Assembly (NCBI GenBank): GCA_026874595.1
Contig: CM049309.1
Coordinates: 51,558,079 to 51,622,078, forward strand
Direction: 5' to 3'
Length of the DNA stretch: 64,000 bases
Source: Sipunculus nudus
Lineage: Eukaryota > Annelida > Sipuncula > Golfingiida > Sipunculidae
The position numbers and the translations under genes were made by a program. A model generated the notes under the pieces. The model was not told where the DNA came from. It ran no database searches and worked only from the letters and a program-made list of their open reading frames with translations. Shown here piece after piece: positions 35,370 to 45,293 of the stretch (position 1 is the first letter of the stretch; every line of letters begins with the position of its first letter).

Positions 35370-35612
35370 TCATGCATGGTTAATCAGAGGCCCAAAGTTA
35401 TTCTTGTGACAAGAATTAGCAGCCAAAGCCTCCAACACAGATATGGGTGGATGCGACACTTCTTGGCTAAAGATATCCCTGTGACACGCATATAGGACAC
35501 TGCAGACTATATTTAAAAAGGTCTGAATCAATACTGACAGCCTTTTGTTGGGGCCAAACCATTTATAAACACGCAAAGTGGTTTTTGGCGGGGTGGGAGG
35601 AGATATATTGCA
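35370..35612 (-). CDS. candidate terminal coding exon
   Basis: On the minus strand an acceptor (TTTATTAATGTTCAG|) at 35613 opens 80 codons plus a TGA stop at 35370. It enters in phase 0: CNISPPTPPKTTLRVYKW, then CHRDIFSQEVSHPPISVL, ending FGPLINHA. An AATAAA (minus) lies 125 nt downstream at 35245-35240. The exon at 47666-47849 on the same strand leaves in phase 0 and could join it, with the DIRS insertion lying in the intervening intron, but there is no direct proof. The family is unknown. Confidence 0.3.
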   Translation of the reverse strand, partial: CNISPPTPPKTTLRVYKWFGPNKRLSVLIQTFLNIVCSVLYACHRDIFSQEVSHPPISVLEALAANSCHKNNFGPLINHA

Positions 35613-35654
35613 CTGAACATTAATAAATTGACCTTTCAGCAAGTTCTGTTTCAT

Positions 35655-36816
35655 TCCATTAATGATAAGCCTCAGGAAACAAGTTTATATTGTGGGTTTT
35701 TATAAAGACAGCTAGACATTTTATGCCTGTAGTTTCTGTTAAATGCCTGTATTTTTATTTTTAGTTACCATACAAGGCTGAAAGCCGCATATTTTGTTTA
35801 TAAATGTGTCGTTTCTCTTCAGATATAGGGTCGTTCATTCAGAGGGTTATTGTGTCCCGAGCTGATATATACGACACGTCACTAAATAATTAGCTCCATA
35901 TGGCTACATATTTGATTCCTCAAATGTCAAACTATATATCTGTTTCATCGTCATTAATGTTTAAAAAAAGACTCGCAGGATACATTGATATAACCTTGAT
36001 GATAGAAATATAATTTTATTCATTACCACATGCAGATTTTTCTCCAAGTGTAGCTATAATACAAGGGAAACAATAAAGATACATCAAGGTTGTGCTGACG
36101 TCATCTCAGCCGTTTGAAAAGTCAGTCTTCCGCTCTTGTTGGCTCAACTTTAACTGATACCGATCGAGGCCTTGGATTTGAATGTCTTGTATTAGAACTC
36201 TGAAAGCCCATGCAGATATCCCAAAATGATCATGGAGCTGTATTGACATATGATAAGGAACAGCGGAATTCGAGTAATTTTGAAAGACCAGCTCGGCAAT
36301 TCAGTTTTAAGATTTTTTTTTCTATCCGTAAAGTCATTCCTGATTCAGAAATTGATGCTTTCCGTCATGGGTTGCCAGAGGCATTTCTTAGGAACCAGAA
36401 TTCACTCATAAAGAAACGGTTTTTGAAGTATATTTCTCAAGATCGGTTATTTATGAATCTTACTCCAATAGTATGAATATAAAATCTTCTACATCACTTT
36501 CTTGGTCTTTAACCTAGCTAGTCCATTGGGTGCTGCACTGTTTGTTTATTACCCCGACAAGCAGGATGCTTTGGATATCCAAATTATATATAGATGTGTA
36601 GATTCTGCATTGATTACTAAATATTAAGAAATAAACGGCAAGAAAAAGGGAGGAGAAATGTTTTATGTTCCTCATAGATAACAGGTTTTCATACACCATT
36701 TATCTTAATAGCGGTGTTATATTGATTTTATTACTGTACTACGAAACTTTATGAATGTGTGCATGTCAGAAGTGTACTATCATCGCTAATCTCCTCTTAT
36801 CCTCCGCTGAGCCCAG
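35655..36816. other. non-coding DNA with a consensus CRE
   Basis: TGACGTCA at 36096-36103 lies 107 bp before an ATG frame (36210-36476, 88 codons, MQISQNDHGAVLTYDK) that contains a 9-T run and no splice evidence. Otherwise empty. Confidence 0.3.
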
Positions 36817-37068
36817 TTGCTGCCGGCCACAAATAAAAGCAATAAACACAGAGAAAACCACAGTGGTCAGAGTGCTCCGGTGTTTAATTGCTGTCCCTCA
36901 AATTCATTATTTAACAAATGCCACAATGCCCAAGAACGAGGGTTTCAGGAGAGGGGTAGCGCCAGTGGTCTTTTTCCTCTGGGAGTTCTTCCGTTAAGAG
37001 ATTCTTCTTATACAGGACGTTTTCCGTATCCAGTTCGTGCGGTAGTCGTTTATCATTGTTATTTGTAG
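36817..37068 (+). CDS. weak candidate terminal exon
   Basis: A very pyrimidine-rich acceptor with a branch-like CGCTAAT (TCTCCTCTTATCCTCCGCTGAGCCCAG ends at 36816) opens 83 codons to TAG at 37066. It begins LLPATNKSNKHRENHSG and ends VVVYHCYL. A second frame is open over much of the same DNA, there is no nearby AATAAA and no upstream partner, so the call is weak. Confidence 0.22.
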   Translation: MLPATNKSNKHRENHSGQSAPVFNCCPSNSLFNKCHNAQERGFQERGSASGLFPLGVLPLRDSSYTGRFPYPVRAVVVYHCYL

Positions 37069-38649
37069 GAGGTGTAAGAAATGACTCCTAAAAAACGTGG
37101 CGTACAGGGATTACTGGATGTACGAGCTCATTTTGTCAGATAATCCGTAAGTTACGAGGGGAAATATCCGGTGTTCCACATTATGGAAATAATCGTGTAA
37201 AACCACATTCTGTGTAGGATTTCGCCCTGGACCACAATCTGGACAAACGTGTACCCAGGCCTTATTTAACCAGGCCATATTTTACTAACGTACAAAAGTA
37301 AATGTTACGTTAACAAAAGGTTGAATATGGTATATGTCTCAGTCAAGAAGACGACGGGTTCTTTACTTGCTAGGAAGTTTGAGATCTGCCCCAGGGCGCG
37401 GTGATGCATAGATAACCATATTAGATAAGCATTAATCGTATTGCGGGCGCCACTACGACCAAATACAATCTGACCGAATATCCATTCTAGCCAAAAATAG
37501 GCTTTCTCATTGCAGGTCACGTACCAATACGGCTGCGCCAATAATTCGTCCTATCCCTGAAACAAGATACTATGTTTGTTTTATTTCATGTTTTATCAGA
37601 ATCGATGGATTGATTTGAGCTAAAATACCCCTACATTACTTTTTCATCTTCTGATGATCGTTTATTACTTTATACATGAGTATAAAATGAAATGGAAATC
37701 CATAAGAGTGGGTGATATGGCTGCCATTTCTTTATATTTCATTCCTCACATGTTTAGCGGACGTTCTAATTCATAAGAAAAGGGAATATACATTAAATCA
37801 TGTATTCGCCTTTACCCCATTTCTTAAGTAACGCTTTCAGGCGTCGGAACGTTTCCGTATATGTCTTTTGCAAAATCATGAATAATTGGTTTCAGAGTGA
37901 TAAATCTGCCAAGATTTTTCGGCGTTTTCCTTTTTTCTTTCCCAAGGCCAAATACTTATTTACGGTACACTGGCTCTACGTAAATCACAGTCACTGTTTT
38001 TTCCTGTCCGTTGCTTAAGCTCCAATCTATCAGCTTCTAGTGGTGAAAGCTTTATCGTATCACCTACTAGTGTTCCATACACATGACTAGTTTTCTTACA
38101 AGGCTTATATTTTTAGCTTTTAGCGGCGCAGAGCCATTACTACTATACTTGGGCGATTGCTTTAGCGCACTTAAGTGGTACGGTGACTTCTCTCACAGCA
38201 AGGATGGGTAGAGGTCCAATAAGGGGTTCCTGTAGCTGATAATAAACCAGTTCACCTTGCAGTGTGAGGAGCGAATAATCAGTGTAACCTTCGCTGCTGG
38301 CACGCTCTTGCAAAGCAAGAAAACCTGTTCTACATTAGCCTGCGGCAGCTAGTGAGGGTCTGCCTTATTCCTGCAAGCTGTAAGCATTACAGAAACGTGG
38401 GTCCACGTGTACTCAGATTTGTATCGCATGCGTGCACGTATGCTTTATATATCAGGAATTCTTGAGAGTCGTAAAAATAATCCTTGCGAACTTATTAATA
38501 TTATTTATTTTTATTTCATCAAGTATTTATCAGGACTTTTTATTTTTTCTTATATTTACTTATATTTACCTTTATTTTCCTGTGAAAAAAATAAATGTCT
38601 CCTATGACTTCTTATATCCTCTAGTATTTAGAGTGTAATCCGCTATGTT
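37069..38649. other. non-coding DNA
   Basis: A 78-codon minus frame (37305-37541) has an internal acceptor (CCTATTTTTGGCTAG|) and donor (CTAGCAA|GTAAAG), but it is supported by nothing else. AT-rich otherwise. Confidence 0.35.
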
Positions 38650-40400
38650 TTCCTATATTTTAGTCGTGGTCCTTCGTCCGGCCGTTAACAGGGCACGTTT
38701 TGAAACCGTTGGACGTATGAATTCAACATTTTGCATACTGTTAGATGTCCCCACAATCTCCTACCATACCGAAAATTAGGTCACCAGGACTTCGTTCCTT
38801 CGAAACATTAAGGAAAATCCTCTGTTTTTCATACAAAAGCCATTGTTACACTTCAAGGCTGCGTAAGTTATGGGCCCAAATATAATGCATTTTTTTTTTT
38901 AATCAGGAAATATATTTACTCACTTAACATGAGAATTGTTGAAGCTGGAGACTTTTATTCTGGGATATAATTTTATTAAATCAAGATTCAATTGTTAACC
39001 CAAAATTAGATCAGAATTTTGCAAATTTTTTCAGTTATTAGCATAAATAAAAAATCAATACCTTAAATTTTGTCCAACTTTGGGTACGGCACGTTTTTTT
39101 CTTGTAAGCACTGTTAATTTAATTTTCAGAGCATATATACATAAGGATTTAAACTTTTAAAATCTGAAATTTCAAAGGAATAGATTAAAAAGAGATGCTT
39201 TTATTCAAGTTTTCATACACCATATCAAGTGTTGTTTACATCAGGCCCACCTAGTAGTACAGCCTATACTTGTATTATGTAATCCTCTCAAGGCAGCTTG
39301 CCTTGGCTCAGCTTGGCCACTACCAGCAGGCTTCCCCTCTGCCCTGCACCCCCCCCCCTCCAGCTGGTGCATAAACTAGGTGAATGTTATAATTTTCGTA
39401 TTTGATTTATTCTTATTCTAGGCTATGCTACATTTTAGATTTTGTATTGTACTACCAGGGTTACAATGATTAAAGTGCACATTTAATTGTGTCCACAAAG
39501 TGGTTTATTGCTATATGAAAGTAGAATATTCATCAGATAAGTAATTATATACTTCAGAAGAGTAAAACTTAACCAGGTGTGAAATTAAATATTATTTCCA
39601 GTAAATAATTATAGCTGAGATAGTAATTAGCAAAGTATGTTATTTGTCCCTCGTTCAACTAACAGTGTGTATACATTATTTGAAAATATGGTTTTATTTT
39701 ATCAAATTTACTGAATCTTTTATTTCAGTGAATAAAATTAAGCATGTACTGAAAACTCCAATGTACAAAACTTTTTAATAGTGATTCAAGGAATAATCTT
39801 GATGATGCCATGTTGTGGCATTATTTTCTTTTAAATTCAGTTTAAACATTTGTGATTTAAAAATAATAAAATATATTTGTATGCATAATATGACCCGATA
39901 TGAGCTACACTCTGGATAAATTATGATTGCAACTTAGGATTCTAATATTTTAACTTATATTTTCAGGTTTTTTTATAACAAATTTATAAAACTTGTAAAT
40001 AAAAAAATGAATCTGATAAAAAACTATTAATTGAAAAAGTGGATATGGTAAAAAATAGGCTTAAATATAAACTTAAATGCATTATACCCTTGAAAGTGAA
40101 ATAAAAGTATTAGTCCATTTTGTCCACTTGCCTGTCCATCTCTAATTTTTTCATATGCATCACAGTATCTCAAAACCTTTACTCTTTTTCTTCATGACAG
40201 TCTTGTCAGAGTATTAGTTTTGCAATCATATATTTAGAACCTTATTATAACCAAGTAGGAGGGTCCATTTCCTCTTAACTTCTCATATGCTTGTGTATAT
40301 GAAAAACATTACAATAGAATATTTTGCATGTTTTGCATTTGCAATATTTCAAACTTCAGCTGAGTGCCGTGACCCATGGGTCCCTTGTTTTTCTCTGCAC
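38650..40400. mobile_element. diverged pearl/Helentron-like element
   Basis: The 3' end at about 40357-40396 (CAGCTGAGTGCCGTGACCCATGGGTCCCTTGTTT) matches that of the 55490-57565 element, including the GACCCATGGGTC palindrome followed by CTTGTTT. The left part (GTCCTTCGTCCGGCCGTTAACAGGGCAC, about 38667; AAAATTAGGTC..CC, about 38772) resembles the start of the 337-bp core unit. The interior is very AT-rich and diverged. Boundaries are approximate. Confidence 0.4.
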
Positions 40401-41335
40401 AATCGGATTTCCGATATAACTGCATTAGTGAGTAAATATTATTTTGTTATTAATGAAAATGTTCAGTTCCTTTTGTTAAACCTTGCATGTAAGTGATACA
40501 GTCCTATACTAGTACAGCCGTACAGCTTTAAGAATCTGCTTTTTCAATAGATGGCCCTGTTATGTGACCGTGTATACCACATTATGCAGTAAAACTCCTA
40601 TAGGTTTGGCTGAAAATTCCTGTAAACTCCAATATTTTTTTTCTCGGGTGCTCCTATAATGTCTTAAGGAGCTTAGTCATATAATTAGAAGTCCAAATAT
40701 ATCAGATGGTATATAATGTGGCCATTCCTGTAACTCTTTCCTACACTTTATTGATTGACCCTGATGTAAGCCCTGATGTATGCCAATGCGTAAAAAAGTA
40801 ATCCCTCTTCGCACTTAGTCATTCCCAAACTGGTTTATAATAATTAGAGCCACACAGAAATATTCAAGTAATCTCGTGAAACAGTATGGTTTTAGAACAC
40901 GGTTCCACTGTACGGCAGCAAACATTTGAATGTGGCACTGTAGCATAAAGTGAAGCATCGGTTCATCTGCCATTGAAATGACACAGCAATATATAACCTT
41001 CAGGTATAATAGCCGGATCATCTGCGCCAGAGACAATTCTCTTTGAGCGTATTCATAGTCACTCTCTCCCCGCGTGCATACGCCCACACTTGCTTCAGCT
41101 CACTTTTATTTCCTCTTTTCATGGTTTTGTTTCTTTTTCTTTTTTTATCATCATTGTTTTATACTGAAGTACTCCTTTGGCGATCGATCAACTAACAAAA
41201 CAAGGTGAACTACAGGCAATACTTCAATAAAATACAAGAAATGTTCGCTCGTTTATTTATTTACCTTATAATACCCCATATTAGCCTTATATCAGAGTCA
41301 GTTGATTCACGTGTATGGCTGGCATACAGGGGTTT
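40401..41335. other. non-coding DNA
   Basis: Nothing convincing is seen. A 90-codon minus frame at 40815-41087 lacks support. Confidence 0.35.
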
Positions 41336-41418
41336 TTACATGTGAATGAACATGATCCCCCGTAAGCCTGTAAAGTGCCCCGCTAGGACTAAGTCCCCTG
41401 TCGACCATAAAACTTGCG

Positions 41419-41484
41419 TTTAGTGATAACAAAACTTACGTCACACTTCATTAATATTTATTACAAAAACTTACAAATGCCTAT
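41419..41484 (-). repeat. DIRS terminal repeat B2 (3' end)
   Basis: 66 bp identical to 41676-41741. Contains TTACGTCA at 41436-41443. The outer edge marks the element boundary: base 41418 differs from the base flanking B1. Confidence 0.85.
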
Positions 41485-41572
41485 ACTCATCCAAAGTCCA
41501 CATTTACTGGGAGCCATATAAAACCACCAAAATTACACAAAATCACATGAAATCATATCTATAATTACAGAG

Positions 41573-41675
41573 CTGCACTTTGGAAAAGACGGAAGTGCCG
41601 ATTTACGTCACATGACGTAAATCGGAATGTCGTAAAACGACGTAAGTGAAACTAAATATATTCGTGTGACTACAA
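41573..41675 (-). repeat. DIRS internal repeat A2
   Basis: 103 bp identical to A1 at 45191-45293. Contains a 28-bp palindrome: arms CCGATTTACGTCA (41598-41610) and TGACGTAAATCGG (41613-41625) with a CA spacer. Confidence 0.9.
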
Positions 41676-41741
41676 TTTAGTGATAACAAAACTTACGTCA
41701 CACTTCATTAATATTTATTACAAAAACTTACAAATGCCTAT
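41676..41741 (-). repeat. DIRS internal repeat B1
   Basis: 66 bp identical to 41419-41484, starting exactly where A2 ends. Lies 44 bp after the recombinase stop codon. Confidence 0.9.
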
Positions 41742-41785
41742 GTAGAGAGAAGAGATTAATACCCTTATGTAAAACAATGTGTAAA

Positions 41786-42856
41786 TCATGAATCATATGC
41801 ATTATGTGAACCAGTAAATCGACCAATATCTTCAGTGTAGGTGTGTGGTGCCATTGGATAAATATATCTATTAAAGAAAACCTCTGAGGTTTTCCACCTG
41901 CCTATCTGCATGGCAGTTTCAGGTTTAACACCACCTTGAACAGCAGCAGTGGCACCAGTAGCTCTAAAGCACCTAGCTGTATACCCTTGACCACCTAGGC
42001 CAGCCAAATCTATAGCCTTCTTTAAAATATTTGCGATAGTCTCTGCCTTAAGGGCAGTATAAGGAGGTCTTAATGATATAAACACTGCATTTGTTTTACC
42101 CTGACGGCAAAAGTCTGAAGTCCTATCTAAATACACTTGTAGACACCGAGTTGTGTCTATCTTCACATCTGAACTACCTGGTATGCGGACCTCAAACCCA
42201 GTACGAGAGGTATCATTTTTGATACCAAAAAATACAATTGATAAAGACCCATCCTGATGTAAAGTAAGCTGATCTCTTGTAAACAATACGGAGCTACTCT
42301 GACTGTATGTATTGTTAAAGGTCTCACTTCTAGGAGCTAAATCCGAAGGTCTGGTCATGAATGACAAAGCTAACAGAGCTATACATTTGAGTCTGAGTTT
42401 ATCCAATGGCAGAGCCTGATTCTCCTCCCATGACCGAAACAACTGAAAAAACGAAGTCACTGGCATGGGCTTAGTGTGACGAAGTGGTCTCTTGGTACCA
42501 GATTTAACTAAAGAAGTAAGCATCTTCTTGATATCCCCATCATTCATGGGGTTTCTCATACCTAGACTATCGAATAAACAACCAAGGCCAGCAGATGTCA
42601 TTCTGAGTAATGACTCTGGTCGATCCGAGTTATCACATATTTCACACAAGTAATTTACAATCACAGGGTACATATTTGCTTGAGGAAATTGAACATTATG
42701 CCTGATACAATATTTCTGGAAATCAAGGGAAATCCTATTGTAATGTTTAAATGTTGAAGGTGCCCAACATAACACAAATTGATCCTGTGCCCGTTGTGAC
42801 CAGCCCAACGATTTCAACTTCTCTCTCCACAAATTCTCCAAGCAAATAATTTCCAT
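41786..42856 (-). CDS. DIRS tyrosine recombinase
   Basis: Integrates the DNA circle made by reverse transcription. Taking the ATG at 42856 (MEIICLENLWREKLKS) gives 356 residues. The N-terminal part (about 1-130) is a SAM-like core-binding region with WAPSTFKHYN near residue 31. The catalytic part shows R169 (box I, SFMTRPSDL), R295-x-x-R298 (box II, TARCFRATGAT), W321 in IGRWKT and the nucleophile Y331 in FFNRY. The lysine is not assigned. All are in the order expected for DIRS/Ngaro recombinases. The frame is open upstream to 43675 within the RT gene in another frame, but that part has no recombinase-like sequence. The chosen start overlaps the RT frame by 43 nt, typical of these elements. 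No stop or frameshift is seen. Confidence 0.85.
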   Translation of the reverse strand: MEIICLENLWREKLKSLGWSQRAQDQFVLCWAPSTFKHYNRISLDFQKYCIRHNVQFPQANMYPVIVNYLCEICDNSDRPESLLRMTSAGLGCLFDSLGMRNPMNDGDIKKMLTSLVKSGTKRPLRHTKPMPVTSFFQLFRSWEENQALPLDKLRLKCIALLALSFMTRPSDLAPRSETFNNTYSQSSSVLFTRDQLTLHQDGSLSIVFFGIKNDTSRTGFEVRIPGSSDVKIDTTRCLQVYLDRTSDFCRQGKTNAVFISLRPPYTALKAETIANILKKAIDLAGLGGQGYTARCFRATGATAAVQGGVKPETAMQIGRWKTSEVFFNRYIYPMAPHTYTEDIGRFTGSHNAYDS

Positions 42857-44676
42857 CTTGGGTTCTTTAGTGGTTCGGGAACCTGTCCCATGTGAAGGCA
42901 TGCCTGCCATGTGTTTGGTATTCTTATTGGTGGGGCTATGGACAATTTTACTAGTTGATAAAACCACTGTTGAGCTGGCCACCATGGGGCTATCACTGTG
43001 GCTTTTGCCTTTTGAGCTACAATAACACTGATTATCCTGTTCAAAAGTCTGAATGGAGGGTTTACATAATTGTTGTGACTGCTCCAGTCCTGTTGTGCTA
43101 AACAATCTACTCCTCCAGTCTCTGGGTCCATGTACAGGCTGTTGTACTTTGGTAGTTGTCTGTTGAGTAAGGACGCACATCGGTCTATTGTATGTGGACC
43201 CCATATTATGTCCAAATACCTGAACAGGTCGTGGTTTAACATCCAATCGTGGTGCGATACAGTCCTGGACAGTCTGTCGGCATGCCCATTGTCCCTCCCC
43301 GGAAGGTATTTTACAATAAGAGTCACATTTAAACTGATTATCAGTTTCCAAATAGCAGTAGCTATTTGAGTCAGTTCTATACTTTGTCCACCCTGAAAAT
43401 TGATATAGGCTGCGGTGGTGATATTGTCTGTGCAAACCTGAACCACTTTGTTTTCTATCTGAGCGGAGAAGGAGTGTAGTGTGAGTAAAACTGCCATCAT
43501 TTCTCGGACATTTGAGGGCTTTAAAGAAAGGCGTTGGTTCCACAACCCGCGGGCCTCCATGTCCTGTAGCACCCCGCCCCAACCTAGGGAGGAAGCGTCC
43601 GTGTAGATCTGTAACTGAATATTTGTCCGGGGGGCTGCGCATCCGTTCCATGATGATAAGGAGGAATACCACCACTTTAAGTCATTAATTGTACCTTTAT
43701 CCAGTAATAATTTATCTTGCCAAGAACACCGGGTACGCAAGACTCTATACAAATTCCTAAGTAACAACTTAGCAGGTAACACAGCTTTAGACATAGATAC
43801 ACATTGTCCAGCTATTCTGGCAAGACCACGGGCAGAGGTGTATCCCCTCTTTAATACAAGCCGAATATCATGTCGAAGTTTACTTATTCTATTCTTAGGT
43901 ATGTGAAGCCACACCTGGTCATTGTCACCACATGTATTAATAATGTATCCAATATATTCTTTAGAACAGTCTGGATTTAAACTAGATTTATCAAAGTTCA
44001 CCTTAATACCCAGCTTGTCTAAAGTATACAATAAAACTGTTTTATGTTGTTCAATATCAGCACTGCATGCAGCTACAATGAAATCATCCACATAAAGGGA
44101 TAACCGTATGCCCAATGAACGAAAAAATGCAACCACAGGCCGTAATGTCTTGCAAAAATAAAAGGGAGATGCTGACAAACCAAATACAAGCTTTGTATAC
44201 CTGTAAATATGACCTCTGAACTTGAAGCACAAGTAATGTTGTGATTTGTCAGAAACAGGTATATGGTGAAAACCATCCTTTATATCAATAGTTATCAGCT
44301 GGTCTTTAGGATAAATAATATTCAGCACATCATTGATGTCATCATATCTGAACTTATCAACTTTGCAAAATGAATTTATATAACGTAAATCTAAAACTAA
44401 TCTAAATGACCCACTCTTTTTCGGAACACAATTAATAGGAGATATGCCAAGTACGTCATATTTGCTGTCACATTCAACAATGATTTCACTTTTAAGTAAA
44501 CGTGTTATTTCACTCTCTAAAAAATTTACCTCTGTTGGGGTAAATTTTCGGTTTTCAAACAGAAATCTATAAGGTACAGTAGTAAACGGTATATCCACAC
44601 CATGTGCTATCCAATGCAATACCTGTGTAGTGGCACCAATATTCTCCCATTCATGAATGATTAACTGTTGAACCAT
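42814..44676 (-). CDS. DIRS reverse transcriptase / RNase H / methyltransferase-like polyprotein
   Basis: An intact 620-residue frame. Reverse transcriptase: INCVPKKSGSFRLVLDLRYI at 81-100, first catalytic aspartate D131 (TIDIKDGFHHIP), and the YVDD box at 195-198, which gives the metal-binding aspartates. RNase H follows: D360 (YTDAS), E392 (VREMMA), D417 (CTDN) and D467 (GHADRLS). The C-terminal segment (about 480-600) has DRCASLLN and NPPF (539-542), matching the Dam-like adenine methyltransferase-type domain known in DIRS1/PAT elements; whether it is active is unknown. There is no protease or DDE integrase. The frame starts 106 nt after the gag stop, in a different frame. It ends inside the start of the recombinase gene. 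The RT copies element RNA in the host cell. Confidence 0.92.
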   Translation of the reverse strand: MVQQLIIHEWENIGATTQVLHWIAHGVDIPFTTVPYRFLFENRKFTPTEVNFLESEITRLLKSEIIVECDSKYDVLGISPINCVPKKSGSFRLVLDLRYINSFCKVDKFRYDDINDVLNIIYPKDQLITIDIKDGFHHIPVSDKSQHYLCFKFRGHIYRYTKLVFGLSASPFYFCKTLRPVVAFFRSLGIRLSLYVDDFIVAACSADIEQHKTVLLYTLDKLGIKVNFDKSSLNPDCSKEYIGYIINTCGDNDQVWLHIPKNRISKLRHDIRLVLKRGYTSARGLARIAGQCVSMSKAVLPAKLLLRNLYRVLRTRCSWQDKLLLDKGTINDLKWWYSSLSSWNGCAAPRTNIQLQIYTDASSLGWGGVLQDMEARGLWNQRLSLKPSNVREMMAVLLTLHSFSAQIENKVVQVCTDNITTAAYINFQGGQSIELTQIATAIWKLIISLNVTLIVKYLPGRDNGHADRLSRTVSHHDWMLNHDLFRYLDIIWGPHTIDRCASLLNRQLPKYNSLYMDPETGGVDCLAQQDWSSHNNYVNPPFRLLNRIISVIVAQKAKATVIAPWWPAQQWFYQLVKLSIAPPIRIPNTWQACLHMGQVPEPLKNPRWKLFAWRICGERS

Positions 44677-44782
44677 TTACAATAAAAAGTATTATGAAAC
44701 ACAAATTCAGCACAATAATATAACAACAGGTTTCTTGGTATCTGAGTTCAAATATTAAGATTTCTTGCATATAAATAAAATG

Positions 44783-45220
44783 TCATGAATTTTCGTGTTG
44801 CATCTGATTTGAAGTCGCAGGGTATCTTGGTCCTGAGAACCTGGGTGTCTGAAACTGGTGAAAAACATCTCTTGACTGTGGCTGAAACACTTGTCGACCT
44901 CTGCCCCTGGGATGTCGAAAGGCCCCATATACGTTTGCAGGGTTGGACTGATATTGTCTCCTTGACACAGCTGTTATTTCTGCGGCAGTGCGTATGTTTT
45001 TCAACGAAGCGTCGCTGAATAAACCAGAGTTTTGCTCTAGAGTTCCAAACAACTGGGCGGTATCATGATCAAATGCTCCTTTCACAATTAATTTAGCATA
45101 AGTGGATTGCAAGTAGTTAATGTGTGCAGCTAGGATTGTATATAAATGTCTCAAGTCTTCCCCAGTTATCGGGTCGGCTCCCAGTGAAATCTGCACTTTG
45201 GAAAAGACGGAAGTGCCGAT
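44783..45220 (-). pseudogene. DIRS gag remnant, 5'-truncated
   Basis: A frame open from 45220 to the stop at 44783 has no ATG at its start. About 137 codons follow an in-frame GTG that lies in repeat A1. The readable part (GADPITGEDLRHLYTILA; AQLFGTLEQN; RRQYQSNPANVYGAF) and its R/G/Q/F-rich tail resemble the C-terminal end of DIRS gag-like proteins. These are normally several hundred residues, so the N-terminal part is missing. The truncation point coincides with the end of A1 identity at 45191, suggesting one deletion that removed the inner edge of A1 and the gag start. This copy therefore probably cannot make a full structural protein. Confidence 0.6.
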
Positions 45221-45293
45221 TTACGTCACATGACGTAAATCGGAATGTCGTAAAACGACGTAAGTGAAACTAAATATATTCGTGTGACTACAA
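45191..45293 (-). repeat. DIRS terminal repeat A1 (5' end)
   Basis: Identical to A2 (offset 3618) including the 28-bp palindrome, here at 45216-45243. The outer edge at 45293/45294 is the 5' junction with host DNA. Confidence 0.9.

Larger units (their letters stand above)
41419..45293 (-). mobile_element. DIRS-type tyrosine-recombinase retrotransposon (PAT-like)
   Basis: A 3,875-bp element read on the minus strand. In element order: A1 (45293-45191), gag remnant, RT/RNase H/methyltransferase-like frame, tyrosine recombinase, B1 (41741-41676), A2 (41675-41573), an 88-bp spacer, and B2 (41484-41419). The A copies are identical over 103 bp and the B copies over 66 bp. B1 and A2 abut with no gap, which is the expected B-A circle junction. 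There are no inverted LTRs, integrase or protease. DIRS-group elements integrate a circular intermediate with a tyrosine recombinase and leave no target duplication. The split A-ORFs-B-A-B arrangement is that of PAT/Ngaro elements, while the methyltransferase-like domain fits DIRS/PAT rather than Ngaro. Identical repeats and intact enzyme frames suggest recent insertion, but the gag is truncated. Confidence 0.9.

Noticed and set aside
36210-36476. 88-codon ATG frame (MQISQNDHGAVLTYDK)
   Set aside because: Contains a T9 run, and has no splice sites, motif or polyadenylation signal. A CRE 107 bp upstream is not enough.
37305-37541. 78-codon minus frame with internal acceptor and donor
   Set aside because: It begins at TTG, no partner exon was found and the length is within chance for this much DNA.
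37646-37670. Second hammerhead core (CTGATGATCG)
   Set aside because: No GAAA strand or stem II complement follows.
43130-43369. Plus-strand frame inside the DIRS element
   Set aside because: Antisense shadow of the RT/RNase H gene.
42857-43675. N-terminal 273 codons of the long recombinase frame as real protein
   Set aside because: It overlaps the RNase H/methyltransferase coding in another frame and has no recombinase or other recognisable sequence. The ATG at 42856 gives a standard-length recombinase.
44785-45018. Plus-strand 77-codon frame
   Set aside because: Antisense to the gag remnant.
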